Of a stretch of 64,000 nt of DNA, positions 1 to 10,445 are shown piece after piece. Made by a program: the position numbers and the translations under genes. The first letter of the stretch is position 1, and each line of letters begins with the position of its first letter. The notes beneath the pieces are model-generated. The model saw only the letters and a program-made list of their open reading frames with translations. It made no database searches and had not been told where the DNA came from. This DNA comes from CBDUEF01 sp018063485 (GTDB lineage: Bacteria > Pseudomonadota > Alphaproteobacteria > Rhodobacterales > Rhodobacteraceae). The stretch is taken from contig JBAOID010000020.1 in NCBI GenBank assembly GCA_037045435.1, positions 1 to 64,000 of the forward strand. Direction: 5' to 3'.

Positions 1-1789
1 TATCTCAATCACACCGCCGGGATTTCTACACAGCGGAGCCCAAAATTGACGGGCTGTCGCTGTCTTTGCGCTATATCGACGGCAAACTGACGCAGGCGGC
101 CACGCGCGGAGATGGCGAGGTGGGCGAGAATGTCACCGCAAACGCCCGCACCATTGCCGACATTCCGCAGAAGTTGAAAGGCGCGCCCTGCCGTGCTTGA
201 GGTGCGCGGCGAGGTTTACATGAGCCATGCCGATTTTACCGCGCTGAACGAAAAACAGGCCGAAAAGGGTGAAAAACTCTTTGCCAATCCGCGCAATGCC
301 GCGGCCGGGTCACTGCGCCAACTTGATGCGGAAATCACCGCTGCCCGACCGTTGCGGTTTTTCGCCTATTCCTGGGGCAAGCTGTCGGAACAGCTGGCGC
401 GCACCCAGTTTGACGCGATTGATCGCCTGCAAAGCCCTTGGATTTCAAATCAATCCGCTGACCACACTTTGCGACGGCCCAAATGCCATGCTTAAGGTCT
501 ATCGCAGTATCGAGGCACAGCGCGCCACTTTGGGCTATGATATCGACGGTGTGGTTTACAAGGTGAACGATCTGACGTTGCAAACGCGCCTTGGCTTTCG
601 TTCAACCACGCCCCGCTGGGCGATCGCACATAAATTCCCCGCCGAACTGGCCTGGACCCGGCTTGAAGCCATCGACATTCAGGTTGGTCGCACCGGTGCG
701 CTGTCACCAGTTGCCCGTCTGAAACCGGTGACGGTGGGTGGGGTGGTGGTGTCCAACGCCACACTTCACAATGAGGATTACATCGCCGGGCGCGATCTCA
801 AGGGCCAACCGATCCGCGAGGGGCGCGATATCCGGTTGGGCGATTGGGTGCAGGTCTATCGCGCGGGGGATGTGATCCCCAAAATCGCCGATGTTGATCT
901 GGCCCAACGCCCCGCTGGTGCGCTACCTTACAACTTTCCGCATATTTGCCCCGAATGCGGATCCGAAGCCACACGCGAGCAGGGCGATTCGGTGCGCCGT
1001 TGCTCGGGTGGGCTGATCTGCCCCGCGCAGGCGATCGAGCGGTTGAAACATTTCGTCTCACGCGGGGCCTTTGATATCGAAGGGCTGGGTGCAAAGCAGA
1101 TCGAAATGTTCTTCAACGACACCGATCTGCCGATCAAAACCCCTGCTGAGATCTTTACCCTTGCCGCGCGCGATGCGCAGAATGGAGTGAAACGGTTAAA
1201 AAACCGTGACGGGTTTGGCGAGCGTTCGACTCAGAACCTGTTTGCTGCTATCGAGGCCAAGCGCCAGATCCCGTTGGATCGTTTGATTTTTTCACTTGGC
1301 ATACGTCACGTGGGCGAAGCGGCTTCTGGCCTTTTGGCCCAGCATTACAGCACCTGGCCCGCGTTCGAGGTTGCGATGACCAAAGCCGAACCCGGCACGC
1401 CCGAATGGCTTGATCTGACAGCGATTGCCGGCATCGGCACTGTGGTGGCGAGCAGCCTGGTTGCCACCTTCCGCAACCCGTCCGAGCGCGATGCGATTGA
1501 TGCGCTGATCGTGCAATTGCAGGTGCAAACGCAACTTGCCCGCAGGGTGATCGACAGCCCTATTGCAGGGAAGACGGTGGTTTTCACCGGCACATTGGAA
1601 AAGATGACCCGCGATGAGGCTAAAGCGCGGGCGCAAGCGATGGGAGCCAAGGTTTCGCTCTCGGTCAGCGCGAAAACCGATCTGGTGATTGCCGGTCCGG
1701 GTGCCGGTTCCAAGGCCAAGGTCGCGCAATCGCTGGGGATTAAGATCATCGACGAAGATGAATGGATCGCACTCGCAGGCCATGAATGA
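1..1789 (+). CDS. ligA: NAD-dependent DNA ligase LigA (5' end outside window; two apparent frameshifts)
   Basis: Seals DNA nicks during replication and repair, using NAD+ as adenylate donor. The window opens inside the nucleotidyltransferase domain: the adenylated lysine lies in EPKIDGLS (codon 42-44). An OB fold follows (LGDWVQVYRAGDVIPKI), then a four-cysteine zinc finger (CPEC at about 948 to a last Cys near 1020), helix-hairpin-helix segments and a C-terminal BRCT domain (starts GKTVVFTGTLEKM at about 1567). The frame breaks twice, by an extra T near 189 and an extra A in the AAA run at 431-433. Removing both gives an uninterrupted family-typical protein. LigA is essential in most bacteria, so sequence error is more likely than a pseudogene. 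The stop overlaps the recG start (ATGA). Confidence 0.93.
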
Positions 1790-3873
1790 GCCGGCCGGAA
1801 ATCCTTTTCCCACTGTTTGCCGATCTTGAAACCATTGAAGGTGTTGGTCCTAAAACGGCCAAGGCTTTTGGCGGGCTGGGCGTCACCCGCCCCAAGGATC
1901 TGCTGTTTTTGCTACCACATTCCGGGGGTGGACCGGGCACGTGTAGCCTCAGTTCGTGATGTGGTGCCGCCTTGCGTGGTGACGGTTGAGGTTGAGGTGG
2001 GCAGCCATTTTCCGGCCTTGGCCAAGGGGCGGCCCTACCGAATTATGGTCCGCGATTCGGGGCTGGAGTTTCAACTTGTGTTCTTTCACGCCCGCGGTGA
2101 TTTCTTGCAAAAGCTGCTGCCCACCGGCCAGCGGCGTTTGATTTCCGGCAAGGTCGAACTCTTCGACGGCATCGCGCAGATTGTGCACCCCGATCACGTC
2201 TTGCGCCCCGACGAGGCTGCTGACTTGCCGAAATTCGAGCCGGTCTATCCGCTTGTTGCCGGGCTGACCCAAAAGCTGATCTTCAAGGCAACCCGCGCCG
2301 CTCTTGCGCGCCTGCCCGGCTTGCCCGAATGGATTGATGTGCCACTGCTGGCCCGTGAAGGCTGGCCACGCTGGCAAGATGCCATTGCAAGCGCCCACGC
2401 GCCGCAAAGCAACGCGGATATTGCGGCGACCGATCCCGCCCGCCAGCGGCTTGCCTATGATGAATTGTTTGCCCATCAACTGACCCTCGCCTTGGCCCGA
2501 CTAACACTGCGGCGTGGTAAGGGGTTGATCAGCAGGGGAAATGGAGCGTTGCAGGCGCAGGTTCTGCACTCGTTACCCTATCGCCCGACGGCAGCGCAAA
2601 CCCGAGCGATTGCCGAGATCGCGCTGGATATGGAGCAGCCGCTGCGGATGAACCGATTGCTGCAAGGGGATGTTGGGTCGGGTAAGACGCTGGTCGCTTT
2701 CCTGGCACTGCTGATCGCTGTCGAGGCTGGCGGGCAAGGGGTTTTGATGGCCCCGACCGAAATTCTCGCCCGCCAGCATCACGAAGGCCTTCAGCCTCTG
2801 GCAGCCGCAGCAGGCGTCAATCTTGCCCTTCTGACCGGCCGCGACAAAGGGGGCGAGCGGGTAGCGAAACTGGCCGCCCTTGCCAGCGGCGAAATTCAGA
2901 TTCTGGTCGGCACCCATGCGGTCTTTCAAAAGGATGTTCATTTTCAAGAGCTTCGCCTTGCCGTCATTGATGAGCAACACCGCTTTGGTGTGGCGCAGCG
3001 CATGGAGTTGGGGGCCAAGGGGCAGGCGGCGGATGTGTTGGTGATGACTGCCACGCCGATTCCGCGCAGCCTTGCACTGGCCAGTTACGGCGATATGGAT
3101 GTCTCGGTGCTTGATGAAAAACCTGCCGGGCGCAAGCCGATCAAGACCGCGTTGATTTCGGCGGAGCGGCTGGATGAGGTGATCGCGCATCTTCGGGTTG
3201 CTGTGGCCGCGGGGCGGCAGGCCTATTGGGTCTGCCCGCTGGTCGAGGATTTGGAATTTGTCGATTACGCCAGCGCCGAGGCGCGTTTTGCGGCGCTGCG
3301 CGCAGCCTTGGGCGAGGGGGTGGTTGGCCTTGTGCATGGCCAAATGCCCGCCGTTGAAAAAGACGCGGCGATGGCGCGGTTTGTGGCGGGCCAGACCAGG
3401 ATTTTGTGGCCACCACGGTGATCGAGGTGGGGGTGAACGTGCCCAATGCCACAATCATGGTGATCGAGCGGGCCGAGATTTTTGGCCTTGCGCAATTGCA
3501 TCAATTGCGGGGCAGGGTCGGCCGGGGTGAGGCGCAATCAACCTGCCTTTTGCTCTATCAAAGCCCGCTTGGCGAGGCCGGCAAACGCCGGCTTCAGGTG
3601 ATCCGCGATACCGAGGACGGGTTTCGGATATCGGAAGAAGATCTGGCCATTCGCGGCGCCGGGGATCTGATCGGCACCGCGCAATCGGGTCTGCCGCGTT
3701 TTCGTATCGCCGATCTGGAGCGTCAGGCGGGATTGATGGCCATAGCCCAAACCGATGCGCGGCGCCTGTTGGCGGATGATCCCACCCTGGCCTCCGACCG
3801 GGGCCGCGCTGCGAGGTTGTTGCTTTGGGTGTTGGATCAAGACCGAGCCATTCGGCTGCTTTCCGTCGGTTAG
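1786..3873 (+). CDS. recG: ATP-dependent DNA helicase RecG (two apparent frameshifts)
   Basis: Superfamily 2 helicase that remodels stalled replication forks and Holliday junctions. The start ATG at 1786 overlaps the ligA stop, so the two are probably translationally coupled. The N-terminus (MSRPEILFPLFADLETIEGV, then a helix-hairpin-helix-like GPKTAKAF) leads into the wedge/OB domain. Helicase motifs are clear: Walker A GDVGSGKT, Walker B-like DEQH, motif III TATPIPRS, and the RecG C-terminal QLRGRVGRG. Two breaks separate these parts: one G too many in the GGGGG run at 1924-1928, and one G missing near 3406 (ILVATTVIEVG is restored by adding it). The recovered length of about 695 residues is normal for RecG. 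Confidence 0.93.
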
Positions 3874-3890
3874 TCGTTTAATCCGTGTTT

Positions 3891-3915
3891 GTTCGCAAAT
3901 GTTCTCATAAAGTTC
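3891..3915 (+). promoter_or_regulatory. LexA/SOS box GTTC-N7-GTTC (with a third GTTC upstream)
   Basis: A perfect match to the alphaproteobacterial SOS box lies at 3901-3915: GTTC, seven bases, GTTC. A third GTTC at 3891-3894 precedes it with a 6-base gap. The box is 57 bp upstream of the 40-residue reading frame at 3972 and downstream of the recG stop, so it should control the small gene and not recG. That GTTC-N7-GTTC is the LexA site in Rhodobacter-type bacteria is established. Control of this gene is inference from position. Confidence 0.75.
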
Positions 3916-3971
3916 TTTACACATGGTTAATTTTGTGAGAACAATACGGCAACAAGCGAGCGGAGGCTATC

Positions 3972-4094
3972 ATGTTGAACGAACTCAAAGACATTCTTTC
4001 CCGCGCTCAATCAACGGCGCTTGAGGATACTCTGGGCGTGGTTTCCCTGTTTGTCTTGCTGTTTGCTGGTCTTAGCTTTGCTGGCGGCGCCTGA
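3972..4094 (+). CDS. 40-residue single-pass membrane protein behind an SOS box (candidate SOS-induced division inhibitor)
   Basis: A small reading frame of 40 codons with a strong ribosome site (GGAGG at 3962) and its own terminator (about 4199-4233). The first 20 residues are polar and charged (MLNELKDILSRAQSTALEDT). The rest is one hydrophobic segment (LGVVSLFVLLFAGLSFAGG) ending almost at the stop, so the protein should sit in the inner membrane. The LexA box at 3901-3915 makes DNA-damage induction likely. Size, topology and SOS control resemble SidA of Caulobacter, a 29-residue SOS-induced membrane protein that blocks division, but I see no clear sequence similarity. Function is therefore unknown; a role in division arrest or envelope response is a hypothesis. 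Confidence 0.7.
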   Translation: MLNELKDILSRAQSTALEDTLGVVSLFVLLFAGLSFAGGA

Positions 4095-4198
4095 TCCATT
4101 CCTACTGCCTGCGGTCTTTTGAAACCGGGCGCGCTTGTCCCCAAGTTTAGCGTCTCAAGGTTGCCCTGCCTTTTGCCCGGACCAAGACACGCCACTTG

Positions 4199-4233
4199 CC
4201 GCCGCCATCCCTCCGGATGCGCGGCGGTTTTTT
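4199..4233 (+). terminator. Rho-independent terminator of the SOS small gene
   Basis: A G/C-rich stem made of CCGCC.ATCC and GGAT..GCGGCGG, with a small bulge and a CTCC loop, is followed by TTTTTT at about 4228-4233. It reads in the plus direction, ending transcripts of the 40-residue gene before they run into the opposing scaffold gene, whose restored stop codon (4232-4234) lies in the T run. Confidence 0.6.
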
Positions 4234-4658
4234 ATCCGGCCGCCTCGCAAACAGCGTCAAGCGCCAGCAGGATCGAGGCATGACGATTTTCTGTATTCGC
4301 GCGCAGGTAGCAATACTTCGTAGCCGTCGAAAGGCGCACGCGGCACCGGGCCCGCTGATTTCAACATCACCCGCAAGTCATCACGGGCGGCCTCCAATTC
4401 GGGCAGGCTGCGCCCGATCACCACTTGGCCAAGGATCGCCGCTGAGGCCTGACCCAGCGCACAGGCCTTCACATCCTGTGCAAATTCGGCCACCCTGCCA
4501 TCACGCATCACCAGATCTACCGTCACAGTCGAGCCGCAAAGGGGCGAGCGTTTGCACACCGTGGCCGTCGGCGCAGTTAGCCGTCCCAAATGCGGAATAT
4601 CTGCCGCCAGCGCCAGAATGCGCCCGGAATAGAGTTTCACCAAATCACTGTCGCTCAT
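4232..4658 (-). CDS. Iron-sulfur cluster assembly scaffold, IscU/NifU N-terminal family (frameshift near 3' end)
   Basis: Small scaffold-type protein of the IscU/SufU/NifU-N fold, on which Fe-S clusters are assembled. Visible cysteines are in RSPLCGSTV (about residue 40) and DVKACALGQ (about residue 70), the two positions expected of cluster or metal ligands in this group. The start at 4658 has an AAGGGGAAG ribosome site. The C-terminus reads REYRKSS and then stops at 4257, but removing one T from the TTTT run at 4287-4290 restores REYRNRHASILLALDAV and a stop at 4232-4234, as in relatives. It starts 62 bp from the divergent hisI gene. The substrate is not evident; it may serve the SUF system. 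Confidence 0.8.
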
Positions 4659-4720
4659 GACTTCCCCTTTGCCTGCCCACAAGATAGTCCGCTTTCCATG
4701 CCGCCGCCAAGGAGTTTGCC

Positions 4721-5077
4721 ATGCATTTCGATCCCTCGCGCCTGAATTTTGATGCCAAAGGGCTGATCCCCTGCATCGCGCAGGATCACGCCTCGGGCGA
4801 GGTGCTGATGATGGCTTGGATGAATGCTGCCAGTCTTGCCCGCACTCTGGAAACCGGCGCGATGACTTACTGGTCGCGCTCACGCGCGGGGTTTTGGGCC
4901 AAGGGTGAAACCTCGGGCCATGTACAGCGGCTGGTTGAATTGCGCATTGATTGTGATCGTGATTGCCTGCTGGCACTGGTCACACAAGAGGGCCCGGCTT
5001 GCCATACCAACCGCCGCAGTTGCTTTTATACAAGCCTGCGCGAGGGGATGGAAATTGTGATCTCCGATCCGCTATAG
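4721..5077 (+). CDS. hisI: Phosphoribosyl-AMP cyclohydrolase HisI
   Basis: Third step of histidine biosynthesis: hydrolyses the adenine ring of phosphoribosyl-AMP to give ProFAR. The 118-residue protein is full length for the monofunctional enzyme. It shows the family's conserved core LMMAWMNAASL, the metal-binding CDRDCLLALV segment (first two cysteines) and GPACHTNRRSCFY with the third cysteine. There is no fused HisE domain. It is not in a his operon here; its 3' end overlaps that of the opposing gluQ gene by 6 bp (5072-5077). Confidence 0.95.
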   Translation: MHFDPSRLNFDAKGLIPCIAQDHASGEVLMMAWMNAASLARTLETGAMTYWSRSRAGFWAKGETSGHVQRLVELRIDCDRDCLLALVTQEGPACHTNRRSCFYTSLREGMEIVISDPL

Positions 5078-5995
5078 CCCGACCAGGCGTCGAATATCGG
5101 CAGGCGTTGCCCCCTCGGCCCGATATTTTGACAAGGCGCGGGCATCGTCGCGCTTGGCCAGCCGCTTGCCCCGATCATCACGGATCAGGCGGTGGTGGTG
5201 ATAGATCGGGGTCGGAAGGCCGAGAAGCCGTTGTAAAAGCACATGAATGCGCGTGGCTTTGGATAGGTCGGCACCGCGCACCACATGAGTCACACCTTGT
5301 GCAGCATCATCCAGCACCACCGACAAGTGATAAGACGTGCCCATATCGCGGCGCGCGATGACGAAATCACCAACCTCTTTCTGCATATCCTCGGGAGAAA
5401 ACTCGATAAGCCCGGATTGGCCGTTCGGACCAATCCCGGTTTCGCGATAGGATGTATACCAATGCCAACCGCCTTTCGCACTGTCGATCCTATGTTCAAA
5501 AACCAGACTATCCTCGATGTAGCCCAAATCGAGCCGAAGATTGGCGTCATTGGGCCTTGGGTAGACTTCGGGAAAGCTCCGCTCATAAGACAATTCGCTG
5601 CGACAGGTGCCGGGGTAGATGATGCCATCCGGGCCAACCGGAACTTCAGTGCCTTCTTGCGGTGCGCAAAGTGCTGTTTCGATATCGCGACGCGTGCAGC
5701 GACAGGGATAGACAAGCCCGCGCTGCCAAAGACCATCAAGCGCTTTACTATAACCCGCAAGGCGATCTGCCTGGCGCTGCGGCACTTCATCCCACCAGAT
5801 CCCAAGCCAGGTGAGATCATCCAAAATCTGGCGTTCCCATTCTGGCTTGCTCCGGCTGCGGTCAATATCCTCGATCCGCAGCAGGAATTTCCCGCCTTCG
5901 GCCACCGCCATGTCATGCGCCAGCAGCGCCGAATAGGCATGGCCCAGATGTAAAGGCCCGGTGGGTGAGGGGGCGAAGCGGGTTACGAAAGCCAT
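5072..5995 (-). CDS. gluQ: Glutamyl-Q tRNA(Asp) synthetase
   Basis: A truncated paralogue of glutamyl-tRNA synthetase that attaches glutamate to the queuosine base of tRNA-Asp. The class I HIGH signature appears as HLGHAYSALLA near residue 17 and the KMSKS-like motif as KRLAKRDDA near residue 272. The anticodon-binding half of GltX is absent, and 307 residues is typical of GluQ. The metal-binding cysteines are at YPCRCTRRD and YPGTCR. The start overlaps the trmFO end by 13 bp, so these tRNA-modification genes are probably cotranscribed leftwards with gyrA upstream. Confidence 0.93.
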   Translation of the reverse strand: MAFVTRFAPSPTGPLHLGHAYSALLAHDMAVAEGGKFLLRIEDIDRSRSKPEWERQILDDLTWLGIWWDEVPQRQADRLAGYSKALDGLWQRGLVYPCRCTRRDIETALCAPQEGTEVPVGPDGIIYPGTCRSELSYERSFPEVYPRPNDANLRLDLGYIEDSLVFEHRIDSAKGGWHWYTSYRETGIGPNGQSGLIEFSPEDMQKEVGDFVIARRDMGTSYHLSVVLDDAAQGVTHVVRGADLSKATRIHVLLQRLLGLPTPIYHHHRLIRDDRGKRLAKRDDARALSKYRAEGATPADIRRLVGL

Positions 5996-7313
5996 TCCGC
6001 GAACGATTCCTTCGCCCGGTCGGTATAGGCCTTGTAACGATCCTTGCGCCCCTTGCGCCCACCCCGCGCGTCAATCGGCGGGAACAACCCGAAGTTGACG
6101 TTCATCGGCTGAAAGGACTTTGCCTCGGCCCCGCCAGTGATATGGGTGATCAAAGCCCCCATCGCGGTGTCTGGCGGCGGCGGCGGCAGGGTGCTGCCTT
6201 GCAGTTCGGCAGCGGCCATCCGTCCCGCGAGCAGGCCCATAGCCGAGGATTTCGACATAGCCCTCAACGCCGGTAATCTGTCCCGCAAAGCGAATATTGG
6301 GGCGCGACTTCAGCCGCATCTGCTCATCCAGCAAGGTGGGAGAGTTGATGAACGTGTTGCGATGGATCCCGCCTAGGCGAGCGAAGCTGGCGTTCTGCAA
6401 GCCGGGAATCATTTTGAAAACAGAAGTTTGCGCGCCGTACTTCATCTTCGGTTTGAAAGCCGACGATATTGTAGAGCGTGCCCAGTTTGTTGTCGCGGCG
6501 CAACTGCACCACGGCATAGGGTTTGATCGGGTTGTGCGGATTGGTCAGCCCAACCGGCTTCATCGGGCCAAAGCGCAACGTCTCACGGCCCCGCTCTGCC
6601 ATCACCTCGATCGGCAGGCAGCCATCAAAATATCCCGCTGTCTCGCCTTCGTGGAATTCGGTTTTCTCGGCCGCCAGCAACGCGTCGATGAAGGCGTAAT
6701 ATTCGTCCTTGGTCATCGGGCAGTTCATATAGGCGGTCTGTTCCTCGGCAGTCTCGCCCTTGTCGTAGCGGCTTTGCATCCAAGCCACGGACATATCGAC
6801 CGATTCCGCATAGACGATCGGCGCGATGGCGTCGAAAAACGCCAGGGCATCGGCGCCGGTTGCGGCCCGGATGCTTTGTGCCAATGCGCCCGAGGTCAGC
6901 GGCCCGGTGGCGATGATCCAGTTGCCTTGATCGGGAAGTTCGGTCACTTCCTCAAACGAGGCCGAAATCAGCGGATGCGCGTTCAGCTTTGCAGTCACGG
7001 CCTCGGCAAACGGGTCGCGATCTACAGCCAATGCACCACCCGCAGGCAGGCGATGCCCTTCGGCCATTGCCATGATCAATCCGCCCGCCGCGCGCATCTC
7101 CCAGTGCAACAAACCCACCGCATTGCGTTCATCGTCATCCGAGCGAAACGAGTTCGAGCAGACCATTTCGGCAAAATTGCCGGTGCGATGCGCGAATGTG
7201 CCGACCTTGGGGCGCATTTCGTGGATCACCACGCGCACGCCTTGCTCTGCCGCCTGCCAAGCCGCTTCTGATCCGGCCATGCCGCCGCCGATGATGTGTA
7301 AAGTATTTTTCAT
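5983..7313 (-). CDS. trmFO: Folate-dependent tRNA m5U54 methyltransferase TrmFO (two apparent frameshifts)
   Basis: FAD and methylenetetrahydrofolate-dependent enzyme that makes 5-methyluridine at position 54 of tRNA. The N-terminal dinucleotide-binding motif is HIIGGGMAGSEAAWQ. Downstream are the family blocks VCSNSFRSDD, GPMKPVGL and, after the breaks, RLGGIHRNTFINSP and HITGGAEAKSFQPMNVN. Two single-base insertions interrupt it: near 6448-6451 (restoring GFQTKMKYGAQ) and in TTT at 6250-6252 (restoring VESSAMGLLAGRM). The joined protein is about 443 residues, the usual length. The start at 7313 has an AAGGAAAAGGG ribosome site. Confidence 0.9.
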
Positions 7314-7315
7314 CA

Positions 7316-7649
7316 CAATCCCTTTTCCTTGCGGCCAGACATAGGCCTGGCGAACGGCGTTGAAAAGGGCGGTGCGCGTGTCGCGGGCGAATGCCGCGCG
7401 GTCAGCGGGGTCTTGGCCCAATTCGGCCAGTTTCAGAAAGAACCCCGGTGCGGGTTGACCGTTCGACAGCCGCCCTTCACATAGTGCCGCCCGTTGCGGC
7501 AGCCCAGCGGCTGCATCTTGCTCCATCAACGCCTCAAGGTCGGCGGTCAACTCACCCATGCGCAGGCCCAAATCTCGGGCCAACGCGCCGTAAGTGGTTG
7601 TTTTCCCACGTGCGGCCAGGTCGGCCAGCCGCGCCTCAAGCCTCGTCAT
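7316..7649 (-). CDS. Conserved protein of about 110 residues between gyrA and trmFO, function unknown
   Basis: A short soluble protein. Its first 14 bases overlap the gyrA 3' end (ATGACGAGGCTTGAG against the GyrA tail DDEA). The N-terminal half looks helical and helix-turn-helix-like (TTTYGALARDLGLRMGELTADLE). As written, the frame runs without a stop straight into trmFO. Removing one G from the GGG just upstream of the trmFO start would end it at PQGKGL-stop with a TGATG overlap, a typical coupling arrangement, so I think the fusion is an artefact. Position between two tRNA/DNA genes suggests a house-keeping role. No family name can be given with confidence. Confidence 0.65.
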
Positions 7650-10354
7650 CGCCCTGTTCGGCCACGCGGGCTACTGAGACCACCTCTTCACCCTTGCCGG
7701 TGTTGAACACTTTCACCCCACCAGCCGAGCGGGACCGGAAAGAAATCTGCTCCACGGGGACACGGATGGATTGGCCGGTTGAGGTTGCCAGCATGATCTG
7801 ATCGCTTGCCTCCACCGGGAACGAAGCGACCAAAGCCCCTCCGCGCATCGCGCCGTCCATCGCCTTGACGCCCATACCGCCGCGCCCACGCACCGGATAA
7901 TCATGGCTTGAGGAAAGTTTCCCCGAGCCGGAGGCGGTGATTGTCAGGATCAGATCCTCGGCCGCCGACATCTCGGCATAGCGTTCGGGCGAAAGCTGGC
8001 CCTCGGCTGCGACATCTTCCTCCTCATCCGCTTCATCCTCGACAACACCCGCCATCAGGCGGCGTTGTTTCAGATAGGCCATGCGTTCAGCAGGATCGGC
8101 TTCGAAATGCCGGATGATCGACATCGACACCACGCTGTCGCCCTTGCCTACGCGAATCCCGCGCACACCGGTTGAACCGCGCGATTTGAACACGCGGATT
8201 TCGGTGGTGGGAAAGCGGATCGCGCGGCCCAAGGCGGTGACGAGCATGATGTCATCGTTCTCATCGGCAATCGCCGCGTTCACCAGTGTCACCCCATCGG
8301 GCAAATTCATCGCGATCTTGCCATTGCGCTTGACGTTCACGAAATCCGAAAGATCGTTTTGCCGCACATCGCCATCGCTGGTCGCAAAGACGATTTGCAG
8401 ATCGTTCCATTCTTCTTCGGGCGCATCCACGGGCATCAGGGCGGCAATGCTGATACCTTGCGAAATTGGCAGAATATTGACCATCGCCTTGCCTTTGGCC
8501 GTGCGGCCCGCCAGCGGCAGGCGCCAGGTTTTCAGCTTGTACACCATGCCATCGGTGGTGAAAAACAGCAGGTTGGTGTGGGTGTTGGCGACGAAAAGCG
8601 TGGTGACCACATCGTCCTCTTTCGTCGCCATCGACGAAAGCCCCTTGCCGCCACGGTTTTGCGCGCGGAATTCGGCCAGATTGGTGCGCTTGATGTAACC
8701 GCCGCTCGTGATCGTGACGACCATATCCTCGCGCTCGATCAGATCCTCGTCGTCCATATCGCCGGCCCAATCGACGATTTCGGTGCGGCGGGGAACGGCG
8801 AAAGCGGCTTTGACCTCGCGCAACTCGTCCGAGATGATCGCCATGATGCGCTCACGGCTGCCCAGAATTTCGAGGTAATCCTTGATCTTGGCGGCCAGTT
8901 CCTGCAACTCGTCGGTGACCTCTTTTACGCCCAAAGCGGTCAGGCGTTGCAGGCGAAGTTCCAGAATTGCACGGGCCTGAATTTCCGACAGATTATAGGT
9001 GCCATCTTCATTCACTGGATGAGAAGGGTCGTCTATCAGCTTGATATAAGGGATAATATCCCCAGCGGGCCAGCGCCGGGTCATCAGCCGTTCACGCGCC
9101 TCGGAGGGGTCGGCAGAGGACCGGATCGTCGCCACCACTTCATCGACGTTCGACACTGCCACGGCCAAACCGCAAAGGATATGGCTGCGTTCACGCGCTT
9201 TGCGCAATTCGAACGCGGTGCGGCGGGCCACAACTTCTTCGCGGAAGGTGATGAAATGGCGCAGAAAATCGGCAAGCGTCAACTGTTCGGGTCGCCCACC
9301 ATTCAGCGCCAGCATGTTGCACCCGAACGAGGTTTGCATCGGGCTGAATCGGTAAAGCTGGTTCAGCACCACATCCGCCGTGGCATCGCGCTTCAACTCG
9401 ATCACCACGCGCACGCCGATGCGGTCGGATTCGTCTTGCACATGGGCAATGCCTTCGATGCGCTTGTCGCGCACGGCCTCGGCGATGATCTCGATCATGC
9501 GGGCCTTGTTGACCTGATAGGGCACCTCATCAATGATGATCGCCCAGCGGTCCTTGCGAATTTCCTCGATGCGGGTTTTGGCGCGGATCACGACCGAGCC
9601 GCGCCCCTCCAGATAGGCTTTGCGCGCACCAGAGCGGCCCAGAATCGTGGCACCGGTGGGGAAATCGGGGGCGGGGATGATCTCCATCAGCGCTTCCATG
9701 CTGATGTCGGGATTTTCGATCATCGCCAGCGTGCCGTCGATCACCTCGCCCAGATTGTGCGGCGGAATGTTGGTCGCCATACCGACCGCGATGCCGCCAG
9801 CACCATTGACCAGCATATTGGGAAAGCGCGCGGGCAGAACCGTGGGTTCGCGGTCCTTGCCATCGTAATTGTCTTGAAAATCAACGGTTTCCTTGTCTAT
9901 ATCGGCAAGCAGAAAGGCCGCGGGCTTGTCCATCCGCACTTCGGTGTAGCGCATGGCCGCAGCGGTATCGCCGTCCATCGAGCCGAAATTGCCCTGACCA
10001 TCCAACAGTTTCAGACTCATCGAAAACGGCTGCGCCATCCGCACCAGCGCGTCATAGATCGCGAGAATCGCCGTGCGGGTGGTATTTTCCCATCGTATCG
10101 CCCACCGGGCGCGCCGATTTGCGATAGGGTTTGTCGTGGCTGTTGTTGGTCTCATGCATCGCAAAAAGGATGCGCCGATGCACCGGCTTCAGCCCGTCGC
10201 GCAGGTCAGGAATAGCGCGGCTGACGATCACGCTCATCGCGTAATCGAGATAGGCGGTCTTCATCTCTTCCGCGATGTCAATCTGCGGCCCGTCATGCGC
10301 CATACGCTGCGGTTTTTCGTCAAAGATTTCAGGGGTTTCCGGGGTATCTGTCAC
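7636..10354 (-). CDS. gyrA: DNA gyrase subunit A (one apparent frameshift in the quinolone region)
   Basis: Catalytic subunit of DNA gyrase, which introduces negative supercoils. The start is GTG at 10354, six bases after an AAGGCGG ribosome site. The N-terminus reads ...YAMSVIVSRAIPDLRDGLKPVHRRIL, the active-site tyrosine is in AAMRYTEVRM, and the C-terminal beta-pinwheel has RAQNRGGKGLSSM at the GyrA-box position. An acidic stretch (DEADEEED) interrupts the C-terminal domain. One extra base near 10063 breaks HPHGDSAIYDALV at the Ser codon equivalent to Ser83. Gyrase is essential, so this is almost certainly an error. The repaired length of about 906 residues is normal. Confidence 0.94.
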
Positions 10355-10445
10355 GTGAAGCCGCCTTGCTGCCAAAAGCTAGATATTGTTGGCACAGTCT
10401 TACACCATGCAAGGCTTGGTGTGCAAGGCGGCGGTCGGTTTTGGG

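Noticed and set aside
1..5000. True pseudogenisation of ligA and recG
   Set aside because: Every break is a single-base indel with full conservation on both sides, and the same pattern hits gyrA, trmFO and glnE. Real decay would also show substitutions and larger deletions.
8359..10215. 618-codon open frame antisense to gyrA
   Set aside because: It is a shadow of gyrA: composition is His/Gln/Gly-rich with no domain, and the gyrA motifs on the other strand are unambiguous.
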